64,000 bases of DNA from NCBI RefSeq assembly GCF_018130465.1, contig NZ_JAFCKJ010000003.1:806001-870000 (forward strand). The letters run 5' to 3'. The stretch is from Bradyrhizobium canariense (lineage in GTDB: Bacteria; Pseudomonadota; Alphaproteobacteria; Rhizobiales; Xanthobacteraceae). A program made the translations under genes and the position numbers. The notes beneath the pieces are model-generated. The model saw only the letters and a list, made by a program, of their open reading frames with translations. It did no database searches and was not told the origin of the DNA. Numbering within the stretch: position 1 is the stretch's first letter; each line of letters starts with the position of its first letter. Of this stretch, positions 52,769-61,416 are shown piece after piece.

Positions 52769-53901
52769 CGCACCCGCTCCAGGAACATGGTCACGTGGGA
52801 CGACAGCACGCCGCCGTCGCCGTGCAGCAGCGCGATCGAGGCGTCGCGCACCTGGCGATTCGCCGCCCGCCCCGTCATCTGCAGATGCGCCTCGACCAGA
52901 TGCGCCATGGCGCCACCGACGCCGCAATGACCGTAGCTGAGCAGGCCGCCATGGGTGTTCAGCGGCATCGCGCCGTCGCGGCTGAAATGGCCGGCGCGCA
53001 CGCGCGCGGCTGCCTCGCCCCGGCCAGCGAGGCCGAGGTCTTCCAGCAGCATCGCGAGCGTGATCGTAAAGCTGTCGTAGATCGCGGCGTAGCGCACGTC
53101 GGAGATCGCAAGGCCGGTGGCCTCCCTGGCGCGGGCAACGGAGATCTCGGCGCCGAGTTCGCTCAAGGCGGGCGCTGCCGTGACGTGCTGATGGGTATGG
53201 GCCTGGGCACAGCCGCGAATGCGCACGCCGGCCTCTCCGGTGCGCTCGCGGCTGACGACGAAGGCGGCACCGCCGTCGGACACCGGGCAGCAATCGAGCA
53301 GCTTCAGTGGCAGCGCCACCGGCTTCGAGGCCATGATTTCGGCGACCGTGATGGGATCGTGGAATTGCGCACCGGGATGCGTGCAGGCGTGGGCGCGCAT
53401 CAGCACCGCGAATTCGGCGAGGTCTTCTTCCGTCACGCCGTATTCGTGCATGTAGCTGCTAGCAACGAGGCCGTAATAGGCGGGAATGGTCGGGCCGAGC
53501 GGCACCTCGTAGTCGGGATGGCCGACCTGCGCCAGCGCCTGGATCGAGGCGTCGCGGCTCTGCCCGGTGAGGCGATTCTCGCCGGCGACGACGAGCACAT
53601 TGCGGGCGACGCCTGCTTCGACGAGATGATGGGCGAGCATGGTCATCGCGAGCCCGGTCGCGCCGCCGACCTGGACGGCGTGGGCGTAACTGGGGCGGAT
53701 GCCAAAATGTTCGGCAAAGACGGTCGCCAGCATGATGTGCGGCGAGACCGTGGAGTAGCCGCAGAGGATGCCGTCGATCTCGGCGCGCTTGAGCCCGGCA
53801 TCGTCGAGCGCGGCCTGCGCGGCCTTGCTCATCAGGTCGAGCGAGGACGAGCCTTCGTGCTTGCCGAAAGGCGTGAGGCCGACGCCGGTGATGAAGCTCA
53901 T
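52765..53901 (-). CDS. Thiolase-like protein lacking the nucleophilic cysteine (SCP-x/Ltp2-like)
   Basis: A 378-residue thiolase-fold protein. At the position of the acyl-accepting cysteine (ACATG in its relative at 55565) it has GGATG, with Gly80 in place of Cys. The second thiolase cysteine also appears to be missing (LLHGDGGVLSS). The SYGHCGVGG segment keeps a histidine. Such Cys-less SCP-type proteins, paired with DUF35 partners, include the retro-aldolase Ltp2 of steroid side-chain degradation, so C-C bond cleavage by aldol chemistry is more likely than thiolysis. It is coupled by four-base overlaps to the CoA-transferase upstream and the DUF35 gene downstream. Confidence 0.87.
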   Translation of the reverse strand: MSFITGVGLTPFGKHEGSSSLDLMSKAAQAALDDAGLKRAEIDGILCGYSTVSPHIMLATVFAEHFGIRPSYAHAVQVGGATGLAMTMLAHHLVEAGVARNVLVVAGENRLTGQSRDASIQALAQVGHPDYEVPLGPTIPAYYGLVASSYMHEYGVTEEDLAEFAVLMRAHACTHPGAQFHDPITVAEIMASKPVALPLKLLDCCPVSDGGAAFVVSRERTGEAGVRIRGCAQAHTHQHVTAAPALSELGAEISVARAREATGLAISDVRYAAIYDSFTITLAMLLEDLGLAGRGEAAARVRAGHFSRDGAMPLNTHGGLLSYGHCGVGGAMAHLVEAHLQMTGRAANRQVRDASIALLHGDGGVLSSHVTMFLERVR

Positions 53902-55121
53902 GGGCGCACCTGTGCGTCGTCATTCCGAGGCGGCGAACGGGTGACGCCGTCGCGGACCATGGCCGCGATCTCGTCCGCGGAATAGCCGATCTCACGCAAG
54001 ATCTCCGCGCCGTGCTCGTTGAGCTGCGGTGCGAGCCGCACCGGTTCGGCTTCGGTCTCCGACCAACTGGCCGTGACCTTCATGCTGCGGATCGGGCCCT
54101 CGGTCGGATGGTTCACGACGGGGAAGAAGTTGGTCGCCTCCAGATGCTCATCGTGCAGCATCGACGCGAGGTCGTGCATCGGCATCACAGGAACGTCCGC
54201 CTTGGTCAGCAGGTCGATCCATTCCGCGGTGCTGCGCGTCTCGAAGATGCGCGCGAGCTCGGCATAGACGACGTCTATGTTGGCGGCGCGGCCGGCAAAG
54301 CTCGCGAATTTCGGATCGGCGCGCAGATCCTCGCGTCCCGTCGCCTTGAAGAAGTTCTCCCACTGCTTGTCGTTGTAGACGATGACGCTGAGATAGCCGT
54401 CCGACGTCTTGTAGGGCCGTCGGTCGCGCGAGAGGTGGCGGGCGTAACCGCCCTTGTCGAGCGGGGGCTCGTAGGTCAATCCGCCCATGTGGTCGCCCAT
54501 GACGAAGCCGGCCATGGTCTCGAACATCGGGATGTCGACGCGCTGGCCGCATCCGGTGCGGTCGCGGTGCACGAGGCTGGCGCAGATCGCGCCGACGGCG
54601 GTCAAGCCTACGATGCGATCGACCAGTGCGTTCGGCACATAGCGCGGCACGCCGTCACCGGTCTGCGCCATCAGAGCCGGCAGCGCGGTGGCGCCCTGGA
54701 TCAGATCGTCATAGGCGGGTTTTGCAGCATACGGCCCGTCCTGGCCGAAACCGAACACGCCGGCATAGACCAGACGCGGATTGATCTTGGAAACGACGTC
54801 ATAGCCGAGTTGAAGCCGCGCCATCGCCTGCGGGCGGACGTTGTAGACGAGAACGTCGGCCTCTTTCAGCAAGCGCAGCACGGCCTCGCGGCCGGCGGGC
54901 TTCTTCAGGTCGAGGCAGATCGAGCGCTTGCTGCGGTTGGTGTTAAGGAACACCGGGCCCATGCCGGCGTGCCGCATCGGGCCGATCAGGCGGGTGACGT
55001 CGCCGTCCAGAGACTCCACCTTGATGACGTCTGCGCCGTAGTCGCCGAGCATCTGGGTCGCATAGGGGCCCATCAGCACGGTGGTCATGTCGACGACCTT
55101 GATGCCCTTCAGCGGCCCCAT
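53898..55121 (-). CDS. CaiB/BaiF-family (type III) CoA-transferase
   Basis: A 407-residue CoA-transferase of the formyl-CoA/carnitine group. Family features are GIKVVDMTTVLMGPYATQML at the N terminus, DVIKVE, FLNTNRSKRSICLDLK, and the likely catalytic Asp in the YDDLIQG segment near residue 140. It moves CoA between carboxylic acids in the cytoplasm, which would activate the substrate for the thiolase-like/DUF35 pair encoded downstream. It overlaps the thiolase-like gene by four bases. Substrate unknown. Confidence 0.9.
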   Translation of the reverse strand: MGPLKGIKVVDMTTVLMGPYATQMLGDYGADVIKVESLDGDVTRLIGPMRHAGMGPVFLNTNRSKRSICLDLKKPAGREAVLRLLKEADVLVYNVRPQAMARLQLGYDVVSKINPRLVYAGVFGFGQDGPYAAKPAYDDLIQGATALPALMAQTGDGVPRYVPNALVDRIVGLTAVGAICASLVHRDRTGCGQRVDIPMFETMAGFVMGDHMGGLTYEPPLDKGGYARHLSRDRRPYKTSDGYLSVIVYNDKQWENFFKATGREDLRADPKFASFAGRAANIDVVYAELARIFETRSTAEWIDLLTKADVPVMPMHDLASMLHDEHLEATNFFPVVNHPTEGPIRSMKVTASWSETEAEPVRLAPQLNEHGAEILREIGYSADEIAAMVRDGVTRSPPRNDDAQVRP

Positions 55122-55243
55122 CGTTCACTCCCGATTGCGCGGGCTCAAGGCGGCCCTACGATTTCGGTCCAGCTAACGGCAGCGGCGGCGCGTGCGCAAG
55201 GGCGGCCGGCGTATGGCCGCATGCGCCGGCGGCGAAAAGGCCG

Positions 55244-55450
55244 CTATTTCTTCTGGCGGGATTCGCGGATCTTGATGAGGCGGTCGAGCTCCTCATTCTG
55301 CTGGTTGATGCGGTCCGCGATCCGCGACTCGTTCTGCTCACCCGAGGCGGCCGCGGCCTGCTCGATGAGCTGGCGGATATTGTCCTCGAGAATTGCGATG
55401 CGGTCGTTGAGTGTGTCCATCGACAGCGAGTCTTCGTAGTCATTGCTCAT
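55244..55450 (-). CDS. Small coiled-coil protein, function unknown
   Basis: A 68-residue, highly charged protein. After MSNDYEDSLS the sequence DTLNDRIAILEDNIRQLIEQ is heptad-like, and INQQNEELDRLIKIRES forms a second helix, so it is an alpha-helical hairpin or coiled coil. It superficially resembles SlyX-type proteins but I cannot assign it. It lies between two acyl-CoA gene groups on the same strand; a hairpin precedes it. Confidence 0.7.
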   Translation of the reverse strand: MSNDYEDSLSMDTLNDRIAILEDNIRQLIEQAAAASGEQNESRIADRINQQNEELDRLIKIRESRQKK

Positions 55451-55484
55451 GATGTATTCCCTGCAAATCGATCAAGAGCTTTAA

Positions 55485-55501
55485 GGGCCCGGGGCGGGCC
55501 C
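55485..55501 (-). terminator. GGGCCC hairpin downstream of the thiolase gene
   Basis: GGGCCC (55485-55490) and GGGCCC (55496-55501) flank a five-base loop; read on the minus strand, TTAAAGCTCTT follows. It is about 64 bases past the thiolase stop and upstream of the small coiled-coil gene, so a weak terminator is likely. Confidence 0.45.
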
Positions 55502-55564
55502 ACCATGATCTAGCGCAAGAAGGAAGGTGGGAACGGCGCTTCTCGCCTTGCCCACCCTGCAGCC

Positions 55565-56734
55565 TTACTTCAGCGGCTCCAGCACGGAGACGTAGTTGGC
55601 GACCGCGGCACCGCCCATGTTGAAGATGCCGCCGAGTTGTGCATTTTTGAGCTGCATGCCCTCGGGCGCCTGCCCTGCGAGCTGCATCGCGGTCATCACG
55701 TGCATGGAGACGCCGGTGGCGCCGATCGGATGGCCCTTGGCCTTCAGGCCACCGGACGGATTGACCGGCAGCTTGCCGTCCTTGAGCGTCCAGCCTTCCT
55801 TGATGGCGCGGGCGCCCTGCCCCCTCGGCGTCAGGCCCATCGCTTCGTACTCGATCAGCTCGGCGACGGTGAAGCAGTCATGGGTCTCGACGAAAGAGAG
55901 ATCGGTGAGCGCAACACCCGCCTTCTCCAGCGCGCGCTGCCAGGCGACCGTGCAGCCCTCGAACTGGAGGATGTCGCGCTTGGACATCGGCAGGAAATCC
56001 TGGGCGTGCGCGGTGGCGCGGAAGCCGATCGACTTGCTCATGCCCTTGGCGGTCTCGGCATCGGCCAGGATCAGCGCCGCGGCACCGTCGGAGACCAGCG
56101 AGCAGTCGGTGCGCTTCAGGGGGCCGGCAACGTAGGGGTTCTTCTCGCTCTCGGCGCGGCAGAACTCGAAGCCAAAGTCCTTGCGCATCTGGGCGAAGGG
56201 ATTGGCGACACCGTTCTTGTGGTTCTTGGCCGCGATCAGCGCCAGTGCATCGGACTGGTCGCCGTATTTCTGGAAATAGGAGCTGGCGATCTTGCCGAAC
56301 ACGCCGGCGAAGCCGCCGACGGTGTCGCCGTCCTCAGGCAGATAGGACGCCTTGAGCAGGTTCTTGCCGATCTCCGGCCCCGGCGTGCGCGTCATCTGCT
56401 CGACGCCGACAACGAGGACAATCCTGGCCGCGCCGGCCGCGATCGCACGCACGCCCTGATGGACGGCGGCGGAGCCGGTGGCGCAGGCGTTCTCGACCCG
56501 GGTCGCCGGCTTGAAGCGCAGCTTCGGGTCGGCCTGAAGCACCAGCGAGGCCGTGAAATCCTGGGGCGAGAAACCGGCGTTGAAATGGCCGAGCACGATT
56601 TCGTCGACGTCGCCTGCCGAAATGCCGGCATCCGCAAGCGCCTCGTTGGCGACCTTCACCACGAGGCTTTCCACGGTCTCGGTGTCGAACTTGCCGAACG
56701 GCGTATGCGCCCATCCGACGATGCTGGCGGTCAT
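55565..56734 (-). CDS. Acetyl-CoA acetyltransferase-like thiolase (SCP-x type)
   Basis: A 389-residue thiolase-fold protein with the nucleophile intact: Cys in VENACATGSAAV (near residue 88). The histidine motif is GHPIGATGVSMHV, and FVETHDCFTVAELIEYEAMG matches the SCP-x thiolase group. It is likely to act on medium or branched acyl-CoA. ATG 56734 is chosen because GGGAG lies at proper distance, whereas the ATG at 56740 touches that site. No DUF35 gene adjoins this one. Confidence 0.88.
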   Translation of the reverse strand: MTASIVGWAHTPFGKFDTETVESLVVKVANEALADAGISAGDVDEIVLGHFNAGFSPQDFTASLVLQADPKLRFKPATRVENACATGSAAVHQGVRAIAAGAARIVLVVGVEQMTRTPGPEIGKNLLKASYLPEDGDTVGGFAGVFGKIASSYFQKYGDQSDALALIAAKNHKNGVANPFAQMRKDFGFEFCRAESEKNPYVAGPLKRTDCSLVSDGAAALILADAETAKGMSKSIGFRATAHAQDFLPMSKRDILQFEGCTVAWQRALEKAGVALTDLSFVETHDCFTVAELIEYEAMGLTPRGQGARAIKEGWTLKDGKLPVNPSGGLKAKGHPIGATGVSMHVMTAMQLAGQAPEGMQLKNAQLGGIFNMGGAAVANYVSVLEPLK

Positions 56735-56792
56735 GGTCATTCTCCCTGCGGTCCCTTGCTGACCTAAGTCTTAGCCCAGGGATGGCAAGACT

Positions 56793-57443
56793 TCACGCGG
56801 GTTTAAGGGCCTGGAGGGTGCGCTGGCAGATGGCAGTTATGCCGGCCCAGTTCCCGGCCCTGATCTCCGCCGTCGGGCACAGCCAGGAACCGCCGACCGC
56901 GACCACATTGGGCTCCGCGAGCCAGGTGGCCGCATTGGCCTCGCCGACGCCGCCAGTGGGGCAGAACCGCACGTTCGGGAACGGCCCACCCAGCGAGCGC
57001 AGCCCCTTGATGCCGCCGGCCTGCTCGGCCGGGAAGAATTTTGCGACGTCGAAGCCGTAGGACAGCGCCATCATCAACTCGGACGCCGTGGCGATACCCG
57101 GCGCAAACGGCAAGGAGCTATGGGTGGCGGCCTCCAACAGGTCCGGGGTCAGACCCGGGCTGATACCGAACGCGACGCCGAGCTTCTCGACACGGACGAA
57201 GTCGGCCGGATTGAGAATCGTGCCGATGCCGACGACCGCCTCGGGGACTTCGGCCATCATCGCCCTCGCAGCCTCGATCGCAACGGGGGTGCGCATGGTC
57301 ACCTCCAGCGTACGGACACCGCCGGCCACCAGCGCACGCGCCAGCGGCACGGCGTCCTGGATACGCTCGATGGTGAGGACGGGAATGACGGTCGCGGCCT
57401 TAAAGAGCGCGACGAGGTGGTTCTGTTGGGCGGTCGTGGTCAT
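56793..57443 (-). CDS. eda: 2-dehydro-3-deoxy-phosphogluconate (KDPG) aldolase
   Basis: It cleaves 2-keto-3-deoxy-6-phosphogluconate to pyruvate and glyceraldehyde-3-phosphate. The 216-residue barrel carries LEVTMRTP with the catalytic Glu and GFDVAKFFPAE with the Schiff-base Lys (near 134); RFCPTGGVG binds phosphate. The length matches Eda. It follows the sugar-kinase gene by 11 bases, and kinase plus aldolase together make the lower branch of the Entner-Doudoroff or hexuronate route. Confidence 0.93.
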   Translation of the reverse strand: MTTTAQQNHLVALFKAATVIPVLTIERIQDAVPLARALVAGGVRTLEVTMRTPVAIEAARAMMAEVPEAVVGIGTILNPADFVRVEKLGVAFGISPGLTPDLLEAATHSSLPFAPGIATASELMMALSYGFDVAKFFPAEQAGGIKGLRSLGGPFPNVRFCPTGGVGEANAATWLAEPNVVAVGGSWLCPTAEIRAGNWAGITAICQRTLQALKPA

Positions 57444-57454
57444 GGGCCTCGATC

Positions 57455-58435
57455 TTACTTGGTCGCTTGGCGAGAGGTCGCCGGCCGGTGCCGTTTCTTC
57501 GGCGGCATGGCATAACCCGGAATGATGGCGCCGGAATAGCAGATCACGAGGCTGGCGAGGCGGTGCCCGGCCTGGGCGGCCTCGACCGGGTCGGAACCGG
57601 CGAGCCGCGCCGCGATATAGGCCGCCGCAAAGCTGTCGCCGGCCGCGGTGGTGTCGACCACGGGCTTGGTCATGGGCTCGGCGCGGACCTCATGGGTCGC
57701 CCCGGGGAAGCGCAGCAGGCTGACGGGCTCGGCCAGACGGAACACCAGCTCGGGCGTGGGGATGCGCGCCATCAATTGCTCGTGGCTCTCGCCGGGATAG
57801 AGGGCGAGCAGATCCTCGGTCGAGGTCAGCACGATGTCGGCAGCCGCGAAGGTCGCTGCAAACACCTCGCGCGCGACATCGCGGTCGGGCCAGCCGCGCG
57901 CGCGAAAGTTGGTGTCGAACACGAAGCGGGTGCCGAGCAGGCGCGCGCGCTTGATCGCCGCGAACAGGCGCTCGCGCCCGGCCGCGTCGTAGATCGAGAG
58001 CGTGATCGCAGAGAGATAAACGACGTCGTAACTCATCAGGGAGTTGAGGAGATCGTCCGTCTCCGGCAGATTCATCAGCTGGCGCGCCGCCGCACTGTCG
58101 CGCCAGTGGAAGAACTGGCGCTCGCCCTTCGCATCCAGCTGGATCATGTAGAGGCCGGGCAGCTTGCCTGGCAACCGCGCGACGCGCCTTGTGCCGACGC
58201 CCTCCGCAGTCCAGGCCGCGATCATCTCATCGCTCAGGGCGTCGTCGCCAAGCGCGGTGAGATAATCGACCTTGACCTCGAGCCGCGCGAGATACACCGC
58301 CGTGTTGAGGGTGTCGCCGCCGAATCCACGCGAGTAGAGGCCCCCACCCTGCCCGCTGGAATGTCCGGCGGATTGTCCACCCTGGGCCTGCCGGAGCTCG
58401 ACCATGCATTCGCCGATGCAAGCAACGCTCGCCAT
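57455..58435 (-). CDS. kdgK: PfkB-family sugar kinase, 2-keto-3-deoxygluconate kinase-like
   Basis: A 326-residue ribokinase-fold kinase. The N-terminal GECMVELRQ block is typical of KdgK. The C-terminal PfkB signature VVDTTAAGDSFAAAYIA contains the catalytic Asp. Phosphorylating KDG would supply KDPG to the aldolase gene directly downstream. A Gly/Ser-rich insert (QGGQSAGHSSGQGGG) follows the first strand and is unlike most relatives. ATG 58435 is used; a GTG one codon earlier is possible. It lies 23 bases after the DenD-like gene. Confidence 0.86.
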   Translation of the reverse strand: MASVACIGECMVELRQAQGGQSAGHSSGQGGGLYSRGFGGDTLNTAVYLARLEVKVDYLTALGDDALSDEMIAAWTAEGVGTRRVARLPGKLPGLYMIQLDAKGERQFFHWRDSAAARQLMNLPETDDLLNSLMSYDVVYLSAITLSIYDAAGRERLFAAIKRARLLGTRFVFDTNFRARGWPDRDVAREVFAATFAAADIVLTSTEDLLALYPGESHEQLMARIPTPELVFRLAEPVSLLRFPGATHEVRAEPMTKPVVDTTAAGDSFAAAYIAARLAGSDPVEAAQAGHRLASLVICYSGAIIPGYAMPPKKRHRPATSRQATK

Positions 58436-58458
58436 CACTTTACCCGCTCAGTCAGAGG

Positions 58459-59445
58459 TCAGGCGACGAAATTGCCGCCGAGCTCGTCTTCGATGTGAAT
58501 GCGGATGATGTCGTCGAAAGTCTTCTCGGCGGTGGTGAAGCCGAGCTCGAGCGACCGCTTCGCATTGAAGTTGCGCGGCCAGCCGCCGACGATGCCGACG
58601 ATGAAGGGATCGGGCTCCCGCTTGATGCGGGCGGCGACCTTGTCGCCCGCGACGCGCTTCAGCGCAGCGATCTGCTCGCCAACCGTCGCCGACAGGCCCG
58701 GCATGGTCAGGTTGCGGCGCGGCCCCACCGCGGCGAGATCCATGGTGCCGGCATGCAGCAGGAAGCCGACGGCGGAGCGCGGCGTGGCGTGCCAGTGGCG
58801 GACGTCCTCGGAGACCGGCAGGACCACCTCCTTGCCGGCCAGCGGCTCACGCAGGATGCTGGAGAAGAAGCCCGATGCCGCCTTGTTGGGCAGGCCGGGC
58901 CGGATGCAGATGGTCGGCAGGCGGATGCCGATGCCGTCGAGGAAGCCGCGGCGGGAATAGTCGGCCAGCAGCAGTTCGCCGATCGCCTTCTGCGTACCGT
59001 AGCTCAGAAGCGGCGTGTGGAAGAACTCGTCGCCGATCGCATCGGGGAACGGCGCGCCGAACACCGCGATCGAGGAGGTGAAGACCACGCGCGGCTTGTA
59101 ACCGCCGCCTGCGAGCCTGACGGCATCGAGCAGCATCCGCGTGCCGTCGAGGTTGATGCGGTAGCCCTTGTCGAAATCGAGCTCGGCCTCGCCCGAGACG
59201 ATCGCGGCGAGATGAAAGATCACGTCCGGACGGCCGGCGATCAGCTTCTCGGCGGCGCCGGGGACGGCGAAATCGCTCGACACGGTCTCGACGGCAAAAC
59301 CGGCTTTTTCCGGCGTCTTCGGCTCGACCACGTCATGCATGGTCAGCTTGGTGATGTCGCTCTTGCCGAGCCGGCCGTCGCGCAACAGCCGTTCACACAA
59401 TTTGCGGCCGACCATGCCGGCGGCGCCCAGAACCAGAATGTGCAA
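58459..59445 (-). CDS. denD: DenD-like D-erythronate dehydrogenase (extended SDR)
   Basis: A 328-residue extended short-chain dehydrogenase. The NAD loop is GAAGMVGRKL (8-17), the catalytic triad region has TSSIAVFG and YGTQKAIGE (Tyr and Lys), and VSEDVRHWHATPRSAVGF is typical of the DenD/OtnD family, which oxidises D-erythronate or related C4 acids. In known tetronate operons DenD is accompanied by a DUF1537 kinase and an aldolase of the OtnC type; here it sits with KDG kinase and KDPG aldolase instead. The true substrate may therefore be a hexonate or uronate derivative. Confidence 0.8.
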   Translation of the reverse strand: MHILVLGAAGMVGRKLCERLLRDGRLGKSDITKLTMHDVVEPKTPEKAGFAVETVSSDFAVPGAAEKLIAGRPDVIFHLAAIVSGEAELDFDKGYRINLDGTRMLLDAVRLAGGGYKPRVVFTSSIAVFGAPFPDAIGDEFFHTPLLSYGTQKAIGELLLADYSRRGFLDGIGIRLPTICIRPGLPNKAASGFFSSILREPLAGKEVVLPVSEDVRHWHATPRSAVGFLLHAGTMDLAAVGPRRNLTMPGLSATVGEQIAALKRVAGDKVAARIKREPDPFIVGIVGGWPRNFNAKRSLELGFTTAEKTFDDIIRIHIEDELGGNFVA

Positions 59446-59524
59446 GAGCCTACTCCTTCTTATTGGCCGGAACGCGCCGCCCTTGGCGATTCGTCCAGGC
59501 GCGCTCTCAAGGCAGGCCCCGCGA

Positions 59525-60400
59525 TCATTCCTTCACGGCGCCGGTCATCGCCGACACATAGTACTCCACGAAGAAGGAATAAAGGATAACTACGGGAACC
59601 GAGCCGGTCAGAGCCGCCGCCATCAGCGCCCCCCAATGGTAGACGTCGCCATTGACGAGCTCGGTGATCGCGCCGACGGGGATCGTCTTGTTCTCGGACG
59701 AGGAGATGAAGGTCAGCGCGTAGATGAACTCGTTCCAGGACAACGTGAAGGCGAAGATGCCCGCCGAGATCACTCCCGGCAGCGAAAGCGGCAGCGTGAT
59801 CTTCATCAGAATCTGCAGCCGCGTCGCCCCGTCGATCAGCGCGCACTCCTCCAGCTCATAGGGGATGGTGCGGAAATAGCCCATCAGGAGCCAGGTGCAG
59901 AACGGGATCAGGAAGGTCGGATAGGTCAGGATCAGCGCCAGGTTGCCGTCGAACAGGCCGAGCTGAAACACGATCGCCGCCAGCGGAATGAACAGGATCG
60001 AGGGCGGCACGAGATAGCCGAGGAAGATCGCAAGGCCGACATAGCGCGAGCCCTTGTAGCGCAGGCGTTCGATCGCGTAGGCAGCGCAGACGCTGGCGAA
60101 CAGCGAGATACAGGTCGAGGACACCGAGACGATCACGGTGTTCCACATCCAGAGCGGATAGTCGGTATCGAAGAACAGCTTCTTGATGTGCTCCAGCGTC
60201 GGATGCACGATCCAGAACGGATTGTACTTTTCGTAGTCGTACATCTCCGCGTCCGGCTTGAACGTCGCGACCGCCATCCAGTAGAACGGGAACAGCAGGA
60301 AGAAGATGATCAGGCCGAGCGGAAGGTAGACGCGGAAAAATTTTCGCGGAAAACTTTCCAGATAGTCCATTCCGACGCTTTGGTCGTCCGTCGTGCTCAT
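59525..60400 (-). CDS. Carbohydrate ABC transporter permease (MalG-like)
   Basis: A 291-residue inner-membrane permease with six helices. The ATPase-contact loop EECALIDGATRLQILMKITLP, split here, lies near residues 182-202 and is the EAA motif of sugar importers. Length and motif match the second permease (MalG-type) of CUT1 systems. It follows the first permease gene by two bases, and the binding protein and UgpC-type ATPase genes lie upstream in the same operon. Confidence 0.92.
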   Translation of the reverse strand: MSTTDDQSVGMDYLESFPRKFFRVYLPLGLIIFFLLFPFYWMAVATFKPDAEMYDYEKYNPFWIVHPTLEHIKKLFFDTDYPLWMWNTVIVSVSSTCISLFASVCAAYAIERLRYKGSRYVGLAIFLGYLVPPSILFIPLAAIVFQLGLFDGNLALILTYPTFLIPFCTWLLMGYFRTIPYELEECALIDGATRLQILMKITLPLSLPGVISAGIFAFTLSWNEFIYALTFISSSENKTIPVGAITELVNGDVYHWGALMAAALTGSVPVVILYSFFVEYYVSAMTGAVKE

Positions 60401-60402
60401 GG

Positions 60403-61350
60403 TCAGTCCCTCCCGCCCTGCTGCCAGCGGGAACGCTGAAGCCCAAAGAAGCTAAGCAGGATCGCCGCGACCAGGAACGGAATCATCGCGTTCGAGATCG
60501 CTGCGCCCTCGCCGAGATTGCCGCCGGTGATGGCCCGCTGGAACGACAGCGTCGCCATCAGATGGGTGGAGTTGATCGGCCCGCCGCGCGTGATGGTGTA
60601 GATCAGCTGGAAGTCGGTGAAGGTCATCAGCACCGAGAACGTCATCACGACCGCGATGATCGGCGACAGCATCGGCAGCGTGATGTGGCGGAAGCGCTGC
60701 AGATTGGTCGCGCCGTCGAGATTGGCGGCCTCATAGAGCGAGGGCGAGATGGTCTGAAGTCCCGCCAGCAGCGTGATCGCCACGAAAGGCACGCCGCGCC
60801 AGATATTGGCGGCGACGACCGACCAGCGCGCATTCCAGGGATCGCCGAGGAAATCGATATAGCGCGTGATCAGGCCGGCCTTGATCAACACCCAGGAGAT
60901 GATCGAGAACTGGCTATCATAGATCCACCAGAACGCGATCGCGGAGAGCACCGTGGGCACGACGAAGGGCAACAGCACGATGGCGCGGACCATCGACTTG
61001 AACGGCAGCCGCTCGTTGAGCAGCAGCGCCAGGTAAAGTCCGATGGCGAATTTCACCGCGCTGGCGGCGACCGTGTAGAAGATCGTGTTGAACACCGACA
61101 GCCAGAACACCGAGTCCTTCGACAGCGAGACGAAGTTCTGGAAGCCGATGAAACGCCCGGCCCCGCCGATCTTGGTATCGGTCATGCCGAGCCAGAAGCC
61201 CAGCGCCAGCGGGTAAGCCAGAAACAGGATGAGGATGGCGATTGCCGGCACCATGAACATCGCGCCGAGGAAATGCCGGCTCTCGAATGCTCTCGTCCAC
61301 AAGCTGCTGCGCTTGACCTGCGCGGCAACGGGCTCGGCCATAACTGCCAT
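60403..61350 (-). CDS. Carbohydrate ABC transporter permease (MalF-like)
   Basis: A 315-residue permease with six helices after a cytoplasmic N terminus. The EAA contact loop reads YEAANLDGATNLQRFRHITLP in part (near residues 208-228), as in MalF-like CUT1 permeases. It would form the pore with the second permease encoded two bases downstream. A GC-rich stem-loop stands between it and the binding-protein gene, consistent with lower expression than the binding protein. Confidence 0.92.
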   Translation of the reverse strand: MAVMAEPVAAQVKRSSLWTRAFESRHFLGAMFMVPAIAILILFLAYPLALGFWLGMTDTKIGGAGRFIGFQNFVSLSKDSVFWLSVFNTIFYTVAASAVKFAIGLYLALLLNERLPFKSMVRAIVLLPFVVPTVLSAIAFWWIYDSQFSIISWVLIKAGLITRYIDFLGDPWNARWSVVAANIWRGVPFVAITLLAGLQTISPSLYEAANLDGATNLQRFRHITLPMLSPIIAVVMTFSVLMTFTDFQLIYTITRGGPINSTHLMATLSFQRAITGGNLGEGAAISNAMIPFLVAAILLSFFGLQRSRWQQGGRD

Positions 61351-61374
61351 GTCGGATTCCCCTCAACGAAAAGT

Positions 61375-61402
61375 CGCGGCGTCCGGCGAACCGGACGCCG
61401 CG
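61375..61402 (-). promoter_or_regulatory. Intercistronic stem-loop between binding-protein and permease genes
   Basis: Perfect 11-base arms CGCGGCGTCCG (61375-61385) and CGGACGCCGCG (61392-61402) with a GCGAAC loop. It begins 15 bases past the binding-protein stop and ends about 25 bases before the permease start. Such hairpins raise binding-protein mRNA over permease mRNA in many ABC operons. Confidence 0.65.
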
Positions 61403-61416
61403 TAGATTGGAGCTGA

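Noticed and set aside
55244-55450. Naming the small coiled-coil protein SlyX
   Set aside because: Only general coiled-coil character is visible; the SlyX N-terminal pattern is not convincing.
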